In this document: positions 47,685-59,369 of the stretch, piece after piece
How positions within the stretch are numbered: the first letter of the stretch is position 1
How the letters are laid out: each line of letters begins with the position of its first letter
DNA from: Rhabditophanes sp. KR3021
Lineage: Eukaryota; Nematoda; Chromadorea; Rhabditida; Alloionematidae
DNA length: 64,000 bases
Direction: 5' to 3'
NCBI GenBank assembly: GCA_963281155.1
Contig: CAUJLY010000001.1
Location: 2,356,001-2,420,000, forward strand
Translations under genes and position numbers: made by a program
The notes under the pieces: model-generated
Database searches by the model: none
The model's input: only the letters and a program-made list of their open reading frames with translations
Told to the model about the DNA's origin: nothing

Positions 47685-49790
47685 TCAATATTCAAGTTTG
47701 CCCCACCAGATGGTTTTTCCATCAAGGGTAATGGAGGTTGCCATCATTGGGCCATTATCTCCTTGGAATGATTTGAGGAGAATGCTGAGGGAAATGGAAA
47801 TTTGGTTGCCTTTTCTATCTGCCATGGTGATGCAAAGGTCTTCATTGGCATTTGGGGAAATGGCGGAACGGGAATCCTTCAGGACAAGTTGCTTTTCTGA
47901 GTCATCGTTCAAGCCAGGAGGAGTTTTTTGAACGTTACTGGACGATGGCTTCAAATAAACAGGAACAATCTTTTCAGATGAAATGGAGCGAGCAGTCGTG
48001 GCCATGGGTGAGGTAAGGCTTTCCATCGAAAAAGTCCTATTAGACAAATGACCAGTGCAAACGTTGCTTCCCTTCTTCTTTATGTCTTTCCAGGAGTTCC
48101 TTTCAGCCTCAAAGGATTTGGCACAATTGGCATTGTCCATTGCTTTCAATTCAAGGGGTGAAAATTTAGATTGAGAGTCAACAAAAGCACAACCTTTGAT
48201 TCTAGAAGGGGGAACAGACTTGTCGGTCTCATCAACTTGAACATACTCAAGACCAGATTCAATAGTCTGAGCAACAGGATATCGCGTTGTTCCAGACTTG
48301 TCAAACTTTTTCTTTTCTTCATTAAAATGAATTTGGTGAGGATAAGGGAAACAACCTTTTCCAGTGGTTGTCTGCTCATAGTTATTAATGACAATCCCTG
48401 ATGGCAAATAGATGTCAGCATTTGCAGGTTCGTCAGTAGTGATATCTGGTAAAAATGAAGTCTTGTTAATTGGAAGAGAATTGTCAACTATCTCTTTCTC
48501 AATTCGTTGCATAGATTGCTTTGAAACTTTTGGAGAAATGTGGGGAGAGGCTGTGGAGCAATCTGATGTTCTGGGAGTGTAGTTGAGATCAAGTTTGTCA
48601 AGAGAGGAGATACGTTTACCTCTTCGAGGAGTTCTTGAGCCATTTCCGTGGTTTAGAGTTGTACATATTGAAGAGGTAATCTTGTTTCTGGAGTTGGATG
48701 TTGTAGGACGACTGTTACTGATACAACGACTATTAGTAATAGCATTGCATCCATACTCAGGAGTTGAACAAGCAGACGATAAAAGGCTTCCTCCACGACG
48801 AACTGAGGGAGAATGAGCTTGTCTTGCATATTGAGGGGTAGTACATGCAGGTGATTTGTTTCCATATTGAGGAGTGGTACATGCAGGTGATCTTTTTCCA
48901 TTTTGAGGGGTACATGTAGGAGATTTACTTTGGTATCGAGGAGTAGTACATCCAGATGATTCACTTTTGTACTGAGGAGTTATCCAAGGTTGAGAACTAT
49001 TTCCATATTGAGGAGTTTTACAAGTTTGCAAGTCAAATTGAGGAGTTGTACAAGCTTGCAAGTCAAATTGAGGAGTGGTGGAAGTCTTGAAACTGTAAGG
49101 AGTATCTAGTCGCTTTTGGTGTTTTCTGTTTGGATTAGTATGTGGAGGAAAACCACAGTTTGAGCTCTTGACAGAAACGGCTCTTCTTGGTCTTCTGGGT
49201 GTTGATGAAATAGCTGTCTTGCAAGATCCCTGACTATGGAGATCATAATCACTGTTGTTTTTAATGGACAAGGCTGTTATGACATCGGGAGTTGGAGCAG
49301 AGTCATATTCACTGTTAAGATTGGATTTGCTGTCAGTCTTGCCCAAAGAAACAAAAGATCCATTTCGAGCCATTTTGAAGACATGTGGGTCATCTACTTT
49401 TTCCTGCTTAGAAATAGTCGAGTACGATTGAACCATGGTTGGCTTGTTATCGTCAGGAATAGCTGAATAAGATTGAGCCATTGATGGTTTGTCTTGGTCA
49501 GAAATGGGTAATGCTTTTGAATCGGTACCAAAAATGGGTTCGCCTTGGGATTTGTTCTTCTTCGAAGAGTCATCGCCTACAGCCTTATCTACCATATTTT
49601 CAGCATTGTTGTCAGCCTAAAACGATGACATAATTATTATTCAAATTTAAAAACATACGTAATTCGAAGCCTGTTGATGTCTCGACTCACCAACACTTGT
49701 CTTCTCGTTTGTTGTTTTCTTCTTGTGAGAGTTGGAGCTTACCGAGTCTCTTTGACCATCTTTGTTGTTAGGAGTGTTGTGATCTGCCAT
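47685..49790 (-). CDS. Low-complexity protein with TTPQY repeats, unknown function
   Basis: Exon 1 (49790-49659) joins exon 2 (49616-47685) through a 42-nt intron in phase 0, giving 687 aa. The chain is hydrophilic, rich in Ser, Thr, Pro, Lys and Gln, with no TM or signal peptide. Residues about 200-350 carry at least eight copies of a CTTPQYGxKSPA-like motif. Near the N-terminus, QSYSAIPDDNKPTMVQSYST is a two-fold repeat. The only ordered-looking part is the C-terminal 50 residues: CITMADRKGNQISISLSILL then GPMMATSITLDGKTIWWG. I do not recognise it. The repeated S/T-P sites could be kinase targets or make a scaffold or cytoskeletal linker, but that is speculation. Confidence 0.75.
48700..49090 (-). 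repeat. Degenerate coding repeat (TTPQY motif)
   Basis: At least eight imperfect tandem units of 30-42 nt coding for (C)TTPQY(G/D)xxS(P/S)A. Units diverge at the DNA level and vary in length but keep frame. Confidence 0.75.
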
Positions 49791-49958
49791 TGTAAATATC
49801 AAGTGATAGGTTATACCTAAATATGCCAATTGTGTCTATTTTAAATAGATGAAATTATATTATATGAATTTTTAAATGCAAATTTATTGACTTAACAATA
49901 ACAATTTTATAACAAGTAAAAGGCCTGCTTTCGATAAATTTGATGAACTGTAAGTTGA

Positions 49959-50420
49959 TCAAGGTTTCTTGGGGACGGGCTTTTTTGTAGTTGCTTTTGT
50001 GGTGGGCTTTGTTGGCTTGGTTGTGGGCTTTGTTGGCTTGGTTGTTGGTTTTGTTGTGGGCTTTGTTGGCTTGGTTGTAGGCTTGGTTGGCTTGGTTGTG
50101 GGCTTGGTTGTGGGCTTGGTTGTTGCAGCTGTTGGCTTAGTTGTTGCAGTTGTTGGCTTGGTTGTTGCAGTTGTTGGTTTGGTTGTTGCAGTTGTTGGCT
50201 TGGTCGTTGCAGTTGTGTTGTCCGAAGCTTTTGTTGTTGCACTAGTGTCCTCAGATGTTTCTGTACTAGCAGCGATTGTGGTTGTTGTATCTTCCACTGT
50301 CGCTTCCGTCGTAGTTGTATCTTCCGCTGTCGCTTCCGTCGTAGTTGTCTCATCTTGTCCAAAGATAACTCCAACGATACAAAGGCTTATTAAAATCAGG
50401 TATAAAATAGAAATTTTCAT
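49959..50420 (-). CDS. Secreted mucin-like Thr/Pro-rich protein
   Basis: Intronless frame of 153 aa. Residues 1-21 (MKISILYLILISLCIVGVIF, ending G-Q) form a clear signal peptide. The remainder is an acidic TTTTEAT.EDTTTT block followed by a long run of TTATTKP / TKPTTKP units ending KKPVPKKP. Such chains are typical of O-glycosylated mucin-like surface or gut proteins in nematodes (family-level inference). There are no Cys residues and no folded domain. Two shadow frames across the repeat are open only because of its codon periodicity. The stop lies at 49959, and a possible AATAAA-poor 3' end follows. Confidence 0.82.
   Translation of the reverse strand: MKISILYLILISLCIVGVIFGQDETTTTEATAEDTTTTEATVEDTTTTIAASTETSEDTSATTKASDNTTATTKPTTATTKPTTATTKPTTATTKPTAATTKPTTKPTTKPTKPTTKPTKPTTKPTTKPTKPTTKPTKPTTKATTKKPVPKKP
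50000..50222 (-). repeat. Thr-Lys-Pro coding tandem repeat
   Basis: Units of 12, 15 and 21 nt coding for TKPT, TTKPT and TTATTKP alternate over about 220 nt. Sequence identity between adjacent units is high, suggesting recent expansion by slippage. Confidence 0.85.
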
Positions 50421-51582
50421 CTTGATAATTAGGTAGACATTTTCATTTCTTTTATACTAACTAAGACAAATCATTAAACTAGTCATAAAATATTTTATAT
50501 CAATATTATTTTCAAAACATTAGGCAAACATTTATGAATGGAAATTAAGTTTCCAATGCAAACAATGTTAATTAATAACAAACATATAGATTTAATTAGA
50601 TAATTTTAAAAATTTAACCATTTTCATTCCGCTTTGATCAAAGCATCGAAAAGTTGTAAGACTAATAGAATATATCGCTTATATTTTAATCACTTTGTGT
50701 TTACTTTTCTAGTTGATTTGGTTGATATTTTAGTTTGACCAGAAGTAAATTCCTTATCAAGCAAACATTTCTTCAAAAGATGCCGAATATGCAACACTTT
50801 GGGATGAATGTTTTAAAACAACGCCAGAAATTAGAATAGCCGTTTAGAGAAAATAAATAAAAAAGAATTTCATGTTTATCTTAATAATAAAAATGATTTC
50901 GTTTTTATATCATAAAATATGACTGCCAGACAAGATATAGTAAATCAGTGAATTTTCTTGAAGATTAGTCTTTAATTCCCTAGACAAGTTGTAAAAATAA
51001 TGAATATTTATTACAATACTTTCCCAATTCAAAATGCTAACTTTTATGTTCAAACATATTAATCGCTAAGCATTGAAGTTTGATGCCCTTTTAATCGTCA
51101 ATTAAAAACCGTGACGCATTCTAAAACATAGACTTCAATTTAATAAATAGTATTTAAGCACCATTTATTAATATATCTGTAAAAGTATGTAAAATAGTGG
51201 TTGAAAGTAGACTATTTTGTAAAATTTACAAATATCTTTTAAACGATGATCAGATGAATTATTTCTATTAAAGTGCAGACAGTTTATGATCAACAACAGA
51301 AATTGAAAATTATTTGTATTTATGGCTTTATATATGTTATATTTACTAAATTTATCCTGACTCAGCATTACACAGTTACATAATTAAACCGAATGTGTAA
51401 ATAATGTTCTTGCTATTTAAGCGTAAAAGTTCAATCAACAAAATATATTGCCTTCTATGCTGCCTACATTTTATTAACTTAAAGTTCCACTAATACTATA
51501 ATTTAATTTGATAAATACTAAAATACTCCTCCTTCATATTTTTTAAATTTGGTTTTTATTTAATGTATATGATTATTATCAA
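50421..51582. other. Intergenic, nothing recognised
   Basis: About 1.2 kb of AT-rich DNA between the mucin-like gene and the 7TM tandem array; no feature recognised. Confidence 0.5.
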
Positions 51583-52622
51583 ATGGCGGATGAATATATT
51601 AACTCAAGGACTACACATTGGCCCTCTATTCCTGAGCTGATTCAGCTATGCTACCAAATTCCTTTGATCACATTAAATCAAATTTTCGTTATAATGGTTG
51701 TGATAAATAAAGTTAAAAAACATAAAGAATTCGAAAATCCGATTTTGTACGTATTAGCTTTTACGGCATCTCTAGCAAATTGGATCTTCTTTGAAAATTT
51801 ATTATTCATCAAATTAAGTAAATGGTATTTCTTCCCTTCATGGTACTTATCTCTAAATTTACTTCCGATCCTCGATAATTACATTTCAAACGTCACGTAT
51901 ATCCTTGTTGCAATATCATTTACTATAGTTGTTTTTAATCGCACTTCAGCCATGTATAGCATTAGGCATAATAAGGTACATAATAAAGTATGTGGCATAA
52001 TGAAATTATTTTTTAGATTTTTACAAACAAAAATGTTCTCTTAATGCTATTAGGTGTAATTATATTTAGTTTAATATTCGAAGGAAATATGTTGGTTAGT
52101 AAGGTGAAATACTTTGCTGATGGAAACACCTTATTTCCTGATTATCTGTCCCTAAATGGAGTTATTTATTATTATATCAAAGAAAGTATTGCCTTTGTAA
52201 TGATCACGTTGCTTAACATTGTGATGACAGGTATGAATTTTGCGAAAATAAACAAAAATAATAGTTGGTCTTCAAATTCAAAAGCTAAAATAGAGAAGAA
52301 GTTGCTGATCTACAGTTTTATTGTTTTTATGGCTCTACTTCTGTTAGCAGCTTACCCGATGTTGAGGCTTTTAGTATTTTGGTTGGATTTAGAAAGTTTA
52401 AAGGAATTTTCATTTGACTATAATTCATACAGCGTCGATATGGCAACATTGCTAGATGTTCCTGTTTTTCTTTTTTTGAACAAACCAATGCGGCAAAATT
52501 TAATTCTGTTCATAAGTTGCAAACAATCAAGAACAAATGCAATAAAAAGTTCAATAATCTCAAAGATTCAAACAATGCGGATATTGCCTCAAACAAACGT
52601 AGTTAAACCAAACACCGTATAA
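51583..52622 (+). CDS. 7TM chemoreceptor, tandem copy 1 (srg/srv-like)
   Basis: Exons 51583-51975 and 52017-52622 (41-nt intron) join in phase 0: ...SIRHNK|IFTNKNVLLML..., giving 332 aa. TM1 reads LIQLCYQIPLITLNQIFVIM, followed by KKHKEFENPI, an NRTSAMYSIRHN box after TM3, and DVPVFLFLNKPMRQNLILF at TM7. The Y.IP start of TM1 and NR..A box recall the Srg/Srv group, but I cannot fix the family. It is the only one of three tandem copies with no visible lesion. Copies 2 and 3 share the intron position, showing local duplication. It is probably a chemosensory GPCR. Confidence 0.65.
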
Positions 52623-52796
52623 ATGGACATTTAATTAGATCACCAGCAATAATTTGCAAGCCCAGCCTAAATTTTATAGATGTGTACAAATCTTTTCCAG
52701 AAACATAAGGTGGTGTGAAACAAATATGCACGATTTTCCTTTTATTGCTATAATAATCATTTTACATCATTTAATTTTAATAAAAAAAGTTTTTTA

Positions 52797-53767
52797 ATGG
52801 AAACAACAACCACATTACCTATGATTTGCTTTCTTCTACTCTTGATATAATTCATCTTTGTTGTCAGATACCATTGATAACGCTAAATTTTATATTCATT
52901 GCCATGATTATAACAAATAAAGTAAAAAAGAATAAGGACTTTGATAATCCAATTCCGATAGTAACTGCATATAATGTATTTCTTGCCAACTTCATTGCAA
53001 TTGAAAATATTATATTTTTGAAATTGCCAAAAGTTGGCTTATTTTATTTTTATCTATCGTTAACTGCTCGTATAGAAAATTATATTTCCAGCATTACTTA
53101 TTTTTTGGTCGCTTGTTCATATACTTTGGTTGTAATTAATAGAACTTGAGCTATACTCTCAGTTAGGCATGAACAGGTAATTTTCAATAATTTATATTTT
53201 TAATAGAATTGTAGAGATTCGCAAACAAAGGAATAATAATTATACTTTTAATGATATTTGTATTTGCTCTATTATTTGAGTCGAACATGCTGATAAGTCA
53301 ATGTATATATTTTTGGGCAAAGGTGGATTCCTATTTCTAGATTATATTTCAAAGAATTTTGTAATTTACTACTACATCAAGGATGGCGCTGCTTTTTTGA
53401 TGTTGGTTATAATTAATGGCATTTTGGTTGCATTAAATTTTTAAAAATCAGCAAGAATACCTCTTGGTCTTCACATCAAAGTGGCGATTGGAAAGAAACT
53501 TGGTTTCATATAGTTTGGTTGTATTTGTTACTTTGATATTACTGACATTATTTATGGTAATTCGATTAGCGGCCTTTCAGTTTGATTTTGAATATTTAAA
53601 ATTTTTTTCAATTGAATTTAATAATTTTGAACAAAGCTATCAGGATGAATTTATTGAAATTTATAAGTTGTAAACAAAGATGGCAATGTCGATACAATCC
53701 CATCATATCTACAAGTGGATTTGACGTCAGATCACATAGTAATCAAATTCACAGAACGGGTGAATAA
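52797..53767 (+). pseudogene. 7TM chemoreceptor pseudogene, tandem copy 2
   Basis: Collinear with copy 1 throughout: IIHLCCQIPLITLNFIFIAM (TM1), KKNKDFDNPI, ENYISSITYFLVACSYTLVV, then an in-frame TGA in NRT-stop-A where copy 1 has Ser. After the conserved intron comes RFANKGIIIILLMIFVFALL, a frameshift, DYISKNFVIYYYIKDGAAF, another shift, and NTSWSSHQ. TM7 is missing, because EFIEI jumps to FISCKQRWQ of the C-terminal tail. The start codon is also out of frame with TM1. At least five lesions make it a pseudogene. Confidence 0.85.
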
Positions 53768-54522
53768 TCTTTAGAACATTTTTAATTCAAAATTGGCTCC
53801 CATAAAGTTTAATAAATTGCGCTGTCATTTTCTTAACTTTTCCTTGTTTCATGCACTCAGAATAATTATATTTGTTAATTTGTTAGTATGATATTTTTAC
53901 CTCATTAACAGAGATTTGAAATGTATGACATATGCTTTTTACGTTGAAAACATGTTAAAAGACTTGTGTTTATGTTTTGGAATGAATTATGCAATTATAT
54001 AATTCAATTTCATAAGTAGAATCTTCAAAAAAGAAACAAATAAATAACGGATAAATAACTAGCATTTGCTAAATGATTGATGATATAAGTCGGCAAAATA
54101 AATAACAAATAATTACAGTGACGTAAAAAACACATGTATGCTTATAAAATAACCTAAAAATAACGTATATACGTTTCGATCAAACAAATTTGGCTATTTT
54201 TCAAAACTTTCAAATTTATTTGCTTAATATTTTTAATCAACAAGAATATTAAAAATAATTAACTTTGGTTCCGTGTTTTTTCGTCGAATTTTTTACTTAT
54301 GTAAAAGGTCTAAAAATAAAAGTCAATTCAAATTATATCTTAATTCATTTAAGAATGAATAAACAAAAAATATTTAAAAAGAACTTGCGTTGGAGCCTTT
54401 TATGTGCAATTACCGTAATTTAGTTTAAAACGAAATACATAATAATTTTAATTTGATTCTCCAATGGTTTTTTCATTTAAATACACTTATTTTACTTAAA
54501 ACAAACTTAACTTTTTATAGTA
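53768..54522. other. Intergenic, nothing recognised
   Basis: AT-rich spacer between tandem copies 2 and 3. Confidence 0.5.
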
Positions 54523-55538
54523 ATGTCGGCTACATATTTAACTCCGGTCCCTATTCCACCTACTGCAATTGAAATTATTCAACTATGCTATCAAATTCCT
54601 CTAATTTGTATAAACTCGTTTTTTGTCGTATCGATGACATACAAAATGATCCGAAAACATAAAGATTTCGAAAATCCTATATTCTTAATAATGATATTTA
54701 ATACAGTTATTTCGGTATGGATATTCGGTCAAAATATGTTCTTTTTCAAAATTCCAAAATGGGGATTTTTCAGCGATTTTTACTTGTCAATGCGAGTAGT
54801 TCCGACACTTGATTATTATGTCTCAAATATAACCGTTTTGCTTGTTGCATTCAACTTTACGATCATCATATTTAATCGGTTTTCATGTCTTTATTATCCA
54901 ACTAAATATAACACTGTAAGTTGGTTTTGCCTTTTTTTGGTGCATGTATTTCAGATGTGGACAACGCGGAACATACTTTTGGCAATGTTGGTCGAAACAA
55001 TTTTTTGCTTTGCCATCGAAATAAATCCATTATTTATTGGTGCTCAATACACAATTTCACAAACAGACGGCCAACTTTTTTCAGATTATTTATCATACGA
55101 TTATTTATTATTTCTATATGCCAAAGAATTTGCAACGTATACTTTTCTGACTATATTAAACATAGTCCTGACAACGATGAATTATTTAAAGATAAAAAAA
55201 CAAAGACTGGTCTGCGGATGCAAAAGGAAAGCTTGAAAAAACACTACTATATTATAGTTTCGTTGTCTTTTTAGCATTTCTATTGTTAGAAACATACTTT
55301 ATTTTTCGATTAATTGCTAAAATTACGGAAAGTCAGGCTCTCACAGTTTTTGCCTTAGATTATTTTACGTTTGCCGTAGATTTTGCAACTCTCGTTGATG
55401 TTCCAGTGATGTTAGCTGTTTAACAGAAATATGAGAAGTCATTTGTTGGCTTATTTCAGAATGGGGCAAACGGATATTATTCATGTCAAAAGCAATGTAC
55501 GAACAGGAACAATTCAGAATAAATCTATCGTGAAGTAA
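54523..55538 (+). pseudogene. 7TM chemoreceptor, tandem copy 3, two 1-nt frameshifts
   Basis: Exon 1 (54523-54915) and exon 2 (from 54955) share the intron position of copy 1; the 39-nt intron is open, so the frame reads through it. TM1 is IIQLCYQIPLICINSFFVVS, then KHKDFENPI, and NRFSCLYYPTKYNT after TM3. Frame is lost by one extra A in an A7 run (55194-55200), then by one extra base near 55411-55424. Removing both gives WSADAKGKLEKTLLYYSF, DVPVM and NRNMRSHLLAYFRMG, ending at 55538. All other positions are conserved with copy 1. It is either a recent pseudogene or an intact gene with assembly errors. Confidence 0.7.
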
Positions 55539-56822
55539 TTGACTAGAAAATATTTATCACAAGTGAAAATAAATAAGCTGAATTAAATAAATGGCCAATG
55601 TAACTCTTAATTAACGCAATTATTTCGTTACAATACCTTTATTAAACTTAAATTAGAGTTTTGTCAACATCTAAATACAACGTAATTACTAATTTGTGTC
55701 AATTATAATACACACATAAGTTAAGTATGTATTTTCCATCCAATTTATTCAAAGATAAAACTCATTTTATAAATAAGTTTGTTAACTTATAAAATAACGA
55801 TAGAGCTACTTTAAAGAAATCAAATAGGTCTTTAATTAATTAATAATCTTTTACAGAAAGACATAAACAGCCACGTGTAGCGTATATGAATAACATACGT
55901 ATTAATATGTATTATCAAATTTAAGATGTAAAGCCTGCCAATAATTTAAAGTAAATAAGGTTTTTCAAACGTTGATAAGTCAAAATTTATTAGATTGAGA
56001 TTGTTCTTTAACAACTTCAATAAAACACAGGTCATTCAAATTTGTTAATTCCCGAGAATCGAAACAATAGCTGAATATTTAATTTCTTTATATGAATTTC
56101 TAAATCATTATTCAAGATCTTTATGTGTTTTGAATAAAATTTTGATTTGTGTAACAAGTTTAGTATCTTACACTCGAAATTCTTAAGAGTTCATACTTAT
56201 ATAAATATAAATTATTTTGGTGGCAAATTTGACTATTTATATTGTATTAGTTCAAATACAAAATCAAAAATAATTTTAAATACAATGTTCTTGGACATTG
56301 TTAGCATATTTAGATTCCTTGATTAATTTTTTCCAAAACTTTAATTGTAAAATATGTTAAGGATTAAATATCAAAAGAGATTTATTTGAGATAACATTGC
56401 ACAATTAAAATAAAATTCGTCAGCATAACACTCACATTTATTTGCAAGTATGTTTTTTGAAATATTACATTAAATTGTTTCTATCATAGGCATTTGTCAT
56501 AAATCATTTTTCAATGTTCTCAAAAAGTCGAGCACACTTTATTATCAAATAGTGTGTCATTATAAAAATAGATGTTTTGCCAAAAACAGTTATTCAAATA
56601 CTAAATTGTTACCCTAAGGAAATAACAAAATTATCGTATTTTAAATAAAATGTTGTACTTCAAATATAAGCATGTTCACAAAAGATATTAGTCTAATGTC
56701 AATTGAAAGGGTAGGAATGCAATTTCATGTAGAGGATAAATATTTTCACTAACTGAAATAATCGATAGATTTCTTTGAAAAGGTAGAATTTTTGATGGAA
56801 CAGACAACAAATAATTTGCCAT
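55539..56822. other. Intergenic, nothing recognised
   Basis: About 1.3 kb of AT-rich DNA; no feature recognised. Confidence 0.5.
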
Positions 56823-57596
56823 ATGAAAGGTAATTTATTATATATTTCAAATTTGTTATTATTTAGTTGCAAGGTTTGGTTCATCTACAATCCAGAAATA
56901 ATTAAAAGTTTATACTCCTGTGATGCTTTATCTGATGAAGATTGGAGGAAATTTGAACGTTCTGATATGGCAATGGGAGTATTATGCATAATTATGGGTG
57001 TTATTTATGAACTTATGTATATTCCTGTTTTGTTGGTAATAAGACAAGAGGAATTTCAAAAGAATTCTGCTTAACATTATAATGCATGCTTCATGAAGAT
57101 TGGACGTTGCAGCCATTATTTTGGGCTTTTTCATGACTGGTATGTGTCCAATTTTAGAAGTTAAAATATGTATAATTATGTATCTGCTAATTTGGGTAAG
57201 TAAACGTAAATAAAAGCAAATATAAAATGATTTAACGGCTAGTTGGATAGTATTTCGGTTAAACGATATCTTTACTTCTTGGAATCAATAAATGTATGGA
57301 TGTTGCCCGTATATATTACGTTGAAATAATGTTTGAAGGCAGAAAGGTTTACTATAGGATAATTCTTTCGCTTTTTTTACAGCGTTGCTTCTGCTCTAAC
57401 AAGTCCAAATGTAAATTACAACAGTTACAGTAGAGATGCATATTTTTATGACCCTTGGCTTGGAGCTAACTTGAATAAAAGCTCCCAAACTCCTATTTAC
57501 TTCAATCATCAACATTTGAATCATAACTTTTTTATGCTCTAATTATTCCAGGTGTATATGTATTTTTGTGTGCCTATATTTCATCATAATATTGCA
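56823..57596 (+). pseudogene. srt chemoreceptor pseudogene, 3'-truncated
   Basis: The frame opens with YNPEIIKSLYSCDALSDEDW and MGVLCIIMGVIYELMYIPVL (SRT N-terminus and TM1), then stops (TAA) after QKNSA. In other frames LDVAAIILGFFMTGMCPILE (TM2), LGINKCMDVARIYY (end of TM3), FYSVASALTSPNVNYNS (TM4) and YDPWLGANLNKSSQ (loop) follow in order, up to LLIIPGVYVFLCAYI (TM5). Sequence identity ends at about 57596, where a minus-strand kinase relic begins. TM6 and TM7 are absent. Several frameshifts and stops are present. Confidence 0.8.
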
Positions 57597-57597
57597 A

Positions 57598-58246
57598 GAC
57601 CAAAAATTCTGTAATTACAACCTTTCAAAAGAAAATGTTTTTTTGTCAGCCTTAATTTGTTCATATCCATCAATTTTCGACAACCCAAAATCACACATTT
57701 TAATAATAATTTTAGATAAGTCAATCTCCAAGTAGATATCATCTGCTTCTCTTTCATCACAATGACACATCTTATTTTCGATATTTGCTGGTTTAATGTC
57801 ACAATGTAAAATTGGTTTTTGAACTTCAGTAATATAGTATTCATTATGTAAATAATTTATTCCTTCCGCAATTTGTAACAAAACATTTACTTGTTCAATT
57901 CTTTATAGAATACATGTGAATAACAATCAGATGGGATAGTGTTTTGTTGCTACAGTATTTTAAAACAATGCCTGTAATATCAGTGGAGTCTTTGGTAACT
58001 CCGATTAGGTTTAGAATGCCGGAATGGTTAGTACATTGGAGGATGAAAAATTCTTTTATGTAGGTTTCAATGCTTTTAATGGTGGATGATAGCTTATTCA
58101 AATTTCTTTTGTAGCTACTAGTTTTGATGAATCTTCACACATTAATTAGCTTTGCAAACTTGAGTGAAAGCACCTTCACCAACATTACCTAATTCAATTT
58201 GATTAGCAACAATAAGTAATAAATCCGAATCATTTAGTTTGTTCAT
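57598..58246 (-). pseudogene. Protein kinase pseudogene, truncated
   Basis: From the ATG at 58246 the chain reads LNDSDLLLIVANQIELGNVG, then EGAFTQV (Gly-rich loop). After stops and a frame change comes YIKEFFILQCTNHSGILNLI with GVTKDSTDITGIVLKYCSN (strands 3-5). A further change gives LLQIAEGINYLHNEYY, HCDIKPANI (catalytic loop, HRD Arg replaced by Cys) and IIKMCDFGLSKID (DFG). It ends with FSFERL before the APE motif. The activation segment and C-lobe are missing where the srt relic begins. The closest style is TKL/TK-like. Frame breaks and truncation argue against function. Confidence 0.78.
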
Positions 58247-58350
58247 AATATTAATAAAAATTAGTTAGCTTATAAATCGGAATATATTTAAAAATAGGTT
58301 TATAAAAAGCCATATTAAAGTCAGTTGGAAGGTGATAACACTATACTGAA

Positions 58351-58850
58351 NNNNNNNNNNNNNNNNNNNNNNNNNNNNNNNNNNNNNNNNNNNNNNNNNN
58401 NNNNNNNNNNNNNNNNNNNNNNNNNNNNNNNNNNNNNNNNNNNNNNNNNNNNNNNNNNNNNNNNNNNNNNNNNNNNNNNNNNNNNNNNNNNNNNNNNNNN
58501 NNNNNNNNNNNNNNNNNNNNNNNNNNNNNNNNNNNNNNNNNNNNNNNNNNNNNNNNNNNNNNNNNNNNNNNNNNNNNNNNNNNNNNNNNNNNNNNNNNNN
58601 NNNNNNNNNNNNNNNNNNNNNNNNNNNNNNNNNNNNNNNNNNNNNNNNNNNNNNNNNNNNNNNNNNNNNNNNNNNNNNNNNNNNNNNNNNNNNNNNNNNN
58701 NNNNNNNNNNNNNNNNNNNNNNNNNNNNNNNNNNNNNNNNNNNNNNNNNNNNNNNNNNNNNNNNNNNNNNNNNNNNNNNNNNNNNNNNNNNNNNNNNNNN
58801 NNNNNNNNNNNNNNNNNNNNNNNNNNNNNNNNNNNNNNNNNNNNNNNNNN
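58351..58850. other. Assembly gap (500 N)
   Basis: Exactly 500 N, the conventional length for a gap of unknown or estimated size. Nothing can be said about its contents. ORFs called across it are artefacts. Confidence 0.99.
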
Positions 58851-58905
58851 TTGACTCACCAACTAAAAACATTTCACTTTGATTTCTTAAGCTTAGCAAA
58901 TTCAT
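58851..58905 (-). other. Possible 5' exon at gap edge
   Basis: The minus strand reads MNLLSLRNQSEMFLV followed by a GTGAGT donor and then the gap. It could be the first exon of the kinase-like gene whose relic lies beyond the gap, or of a second copy. It is too short to identify. Confidence 0.25.
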
Positions 58906-59369
58906 TTTAAAGTCACAATAAATAAATTGAATTTATAAAAATACTAACTCCCTATAAAAATAAAATGACTTATCTGACAATTAAAGGATATTTAGGTGGC
59001 ATTTTGTACATGCCAAGCTTAACATGTGAGTATGTTTGAAAAATATTTGTCACAAACTCATTAATATGAAAGTATGAAAGGTTATCAGACATAAAATTGT
59101 TTTACGTAAAACAATAAAAACAGCTTTTGTTATGTACGTAAACTTTATTAAAAATGACATAGATGATTCCTTATGTAAATGATATCTTAATTTAATTATT
59201 GTAGGTTGACATTGTTTAAAAGTTGAATAGTTTTTCTTATTGCCACAATAAGCTATTTCGCTTGAAATATATTTCAGTTTCCTTGTGCAAACGTTGAACA
59301 TTAGTTTGGTTTGAATTAGATACATAAACTGATAGCTTTTTTGAATTTTTTGCTGAATAAATTTTTCAG

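Noticed and set aside
49969..50436. Long open frames on the plus strand and in another minus frame (Gln/Pro-rich) over the mucin-like gene
   Set aside because: They exist only because the TKPT repeat has a 3-nt periodic composition; the signal-peptide frame is the real gene.
58321..58905. ORFs of 173-194 codons spanning the N run
   Set aside because: They are artefacts of unknown bases in the 500-N gap.
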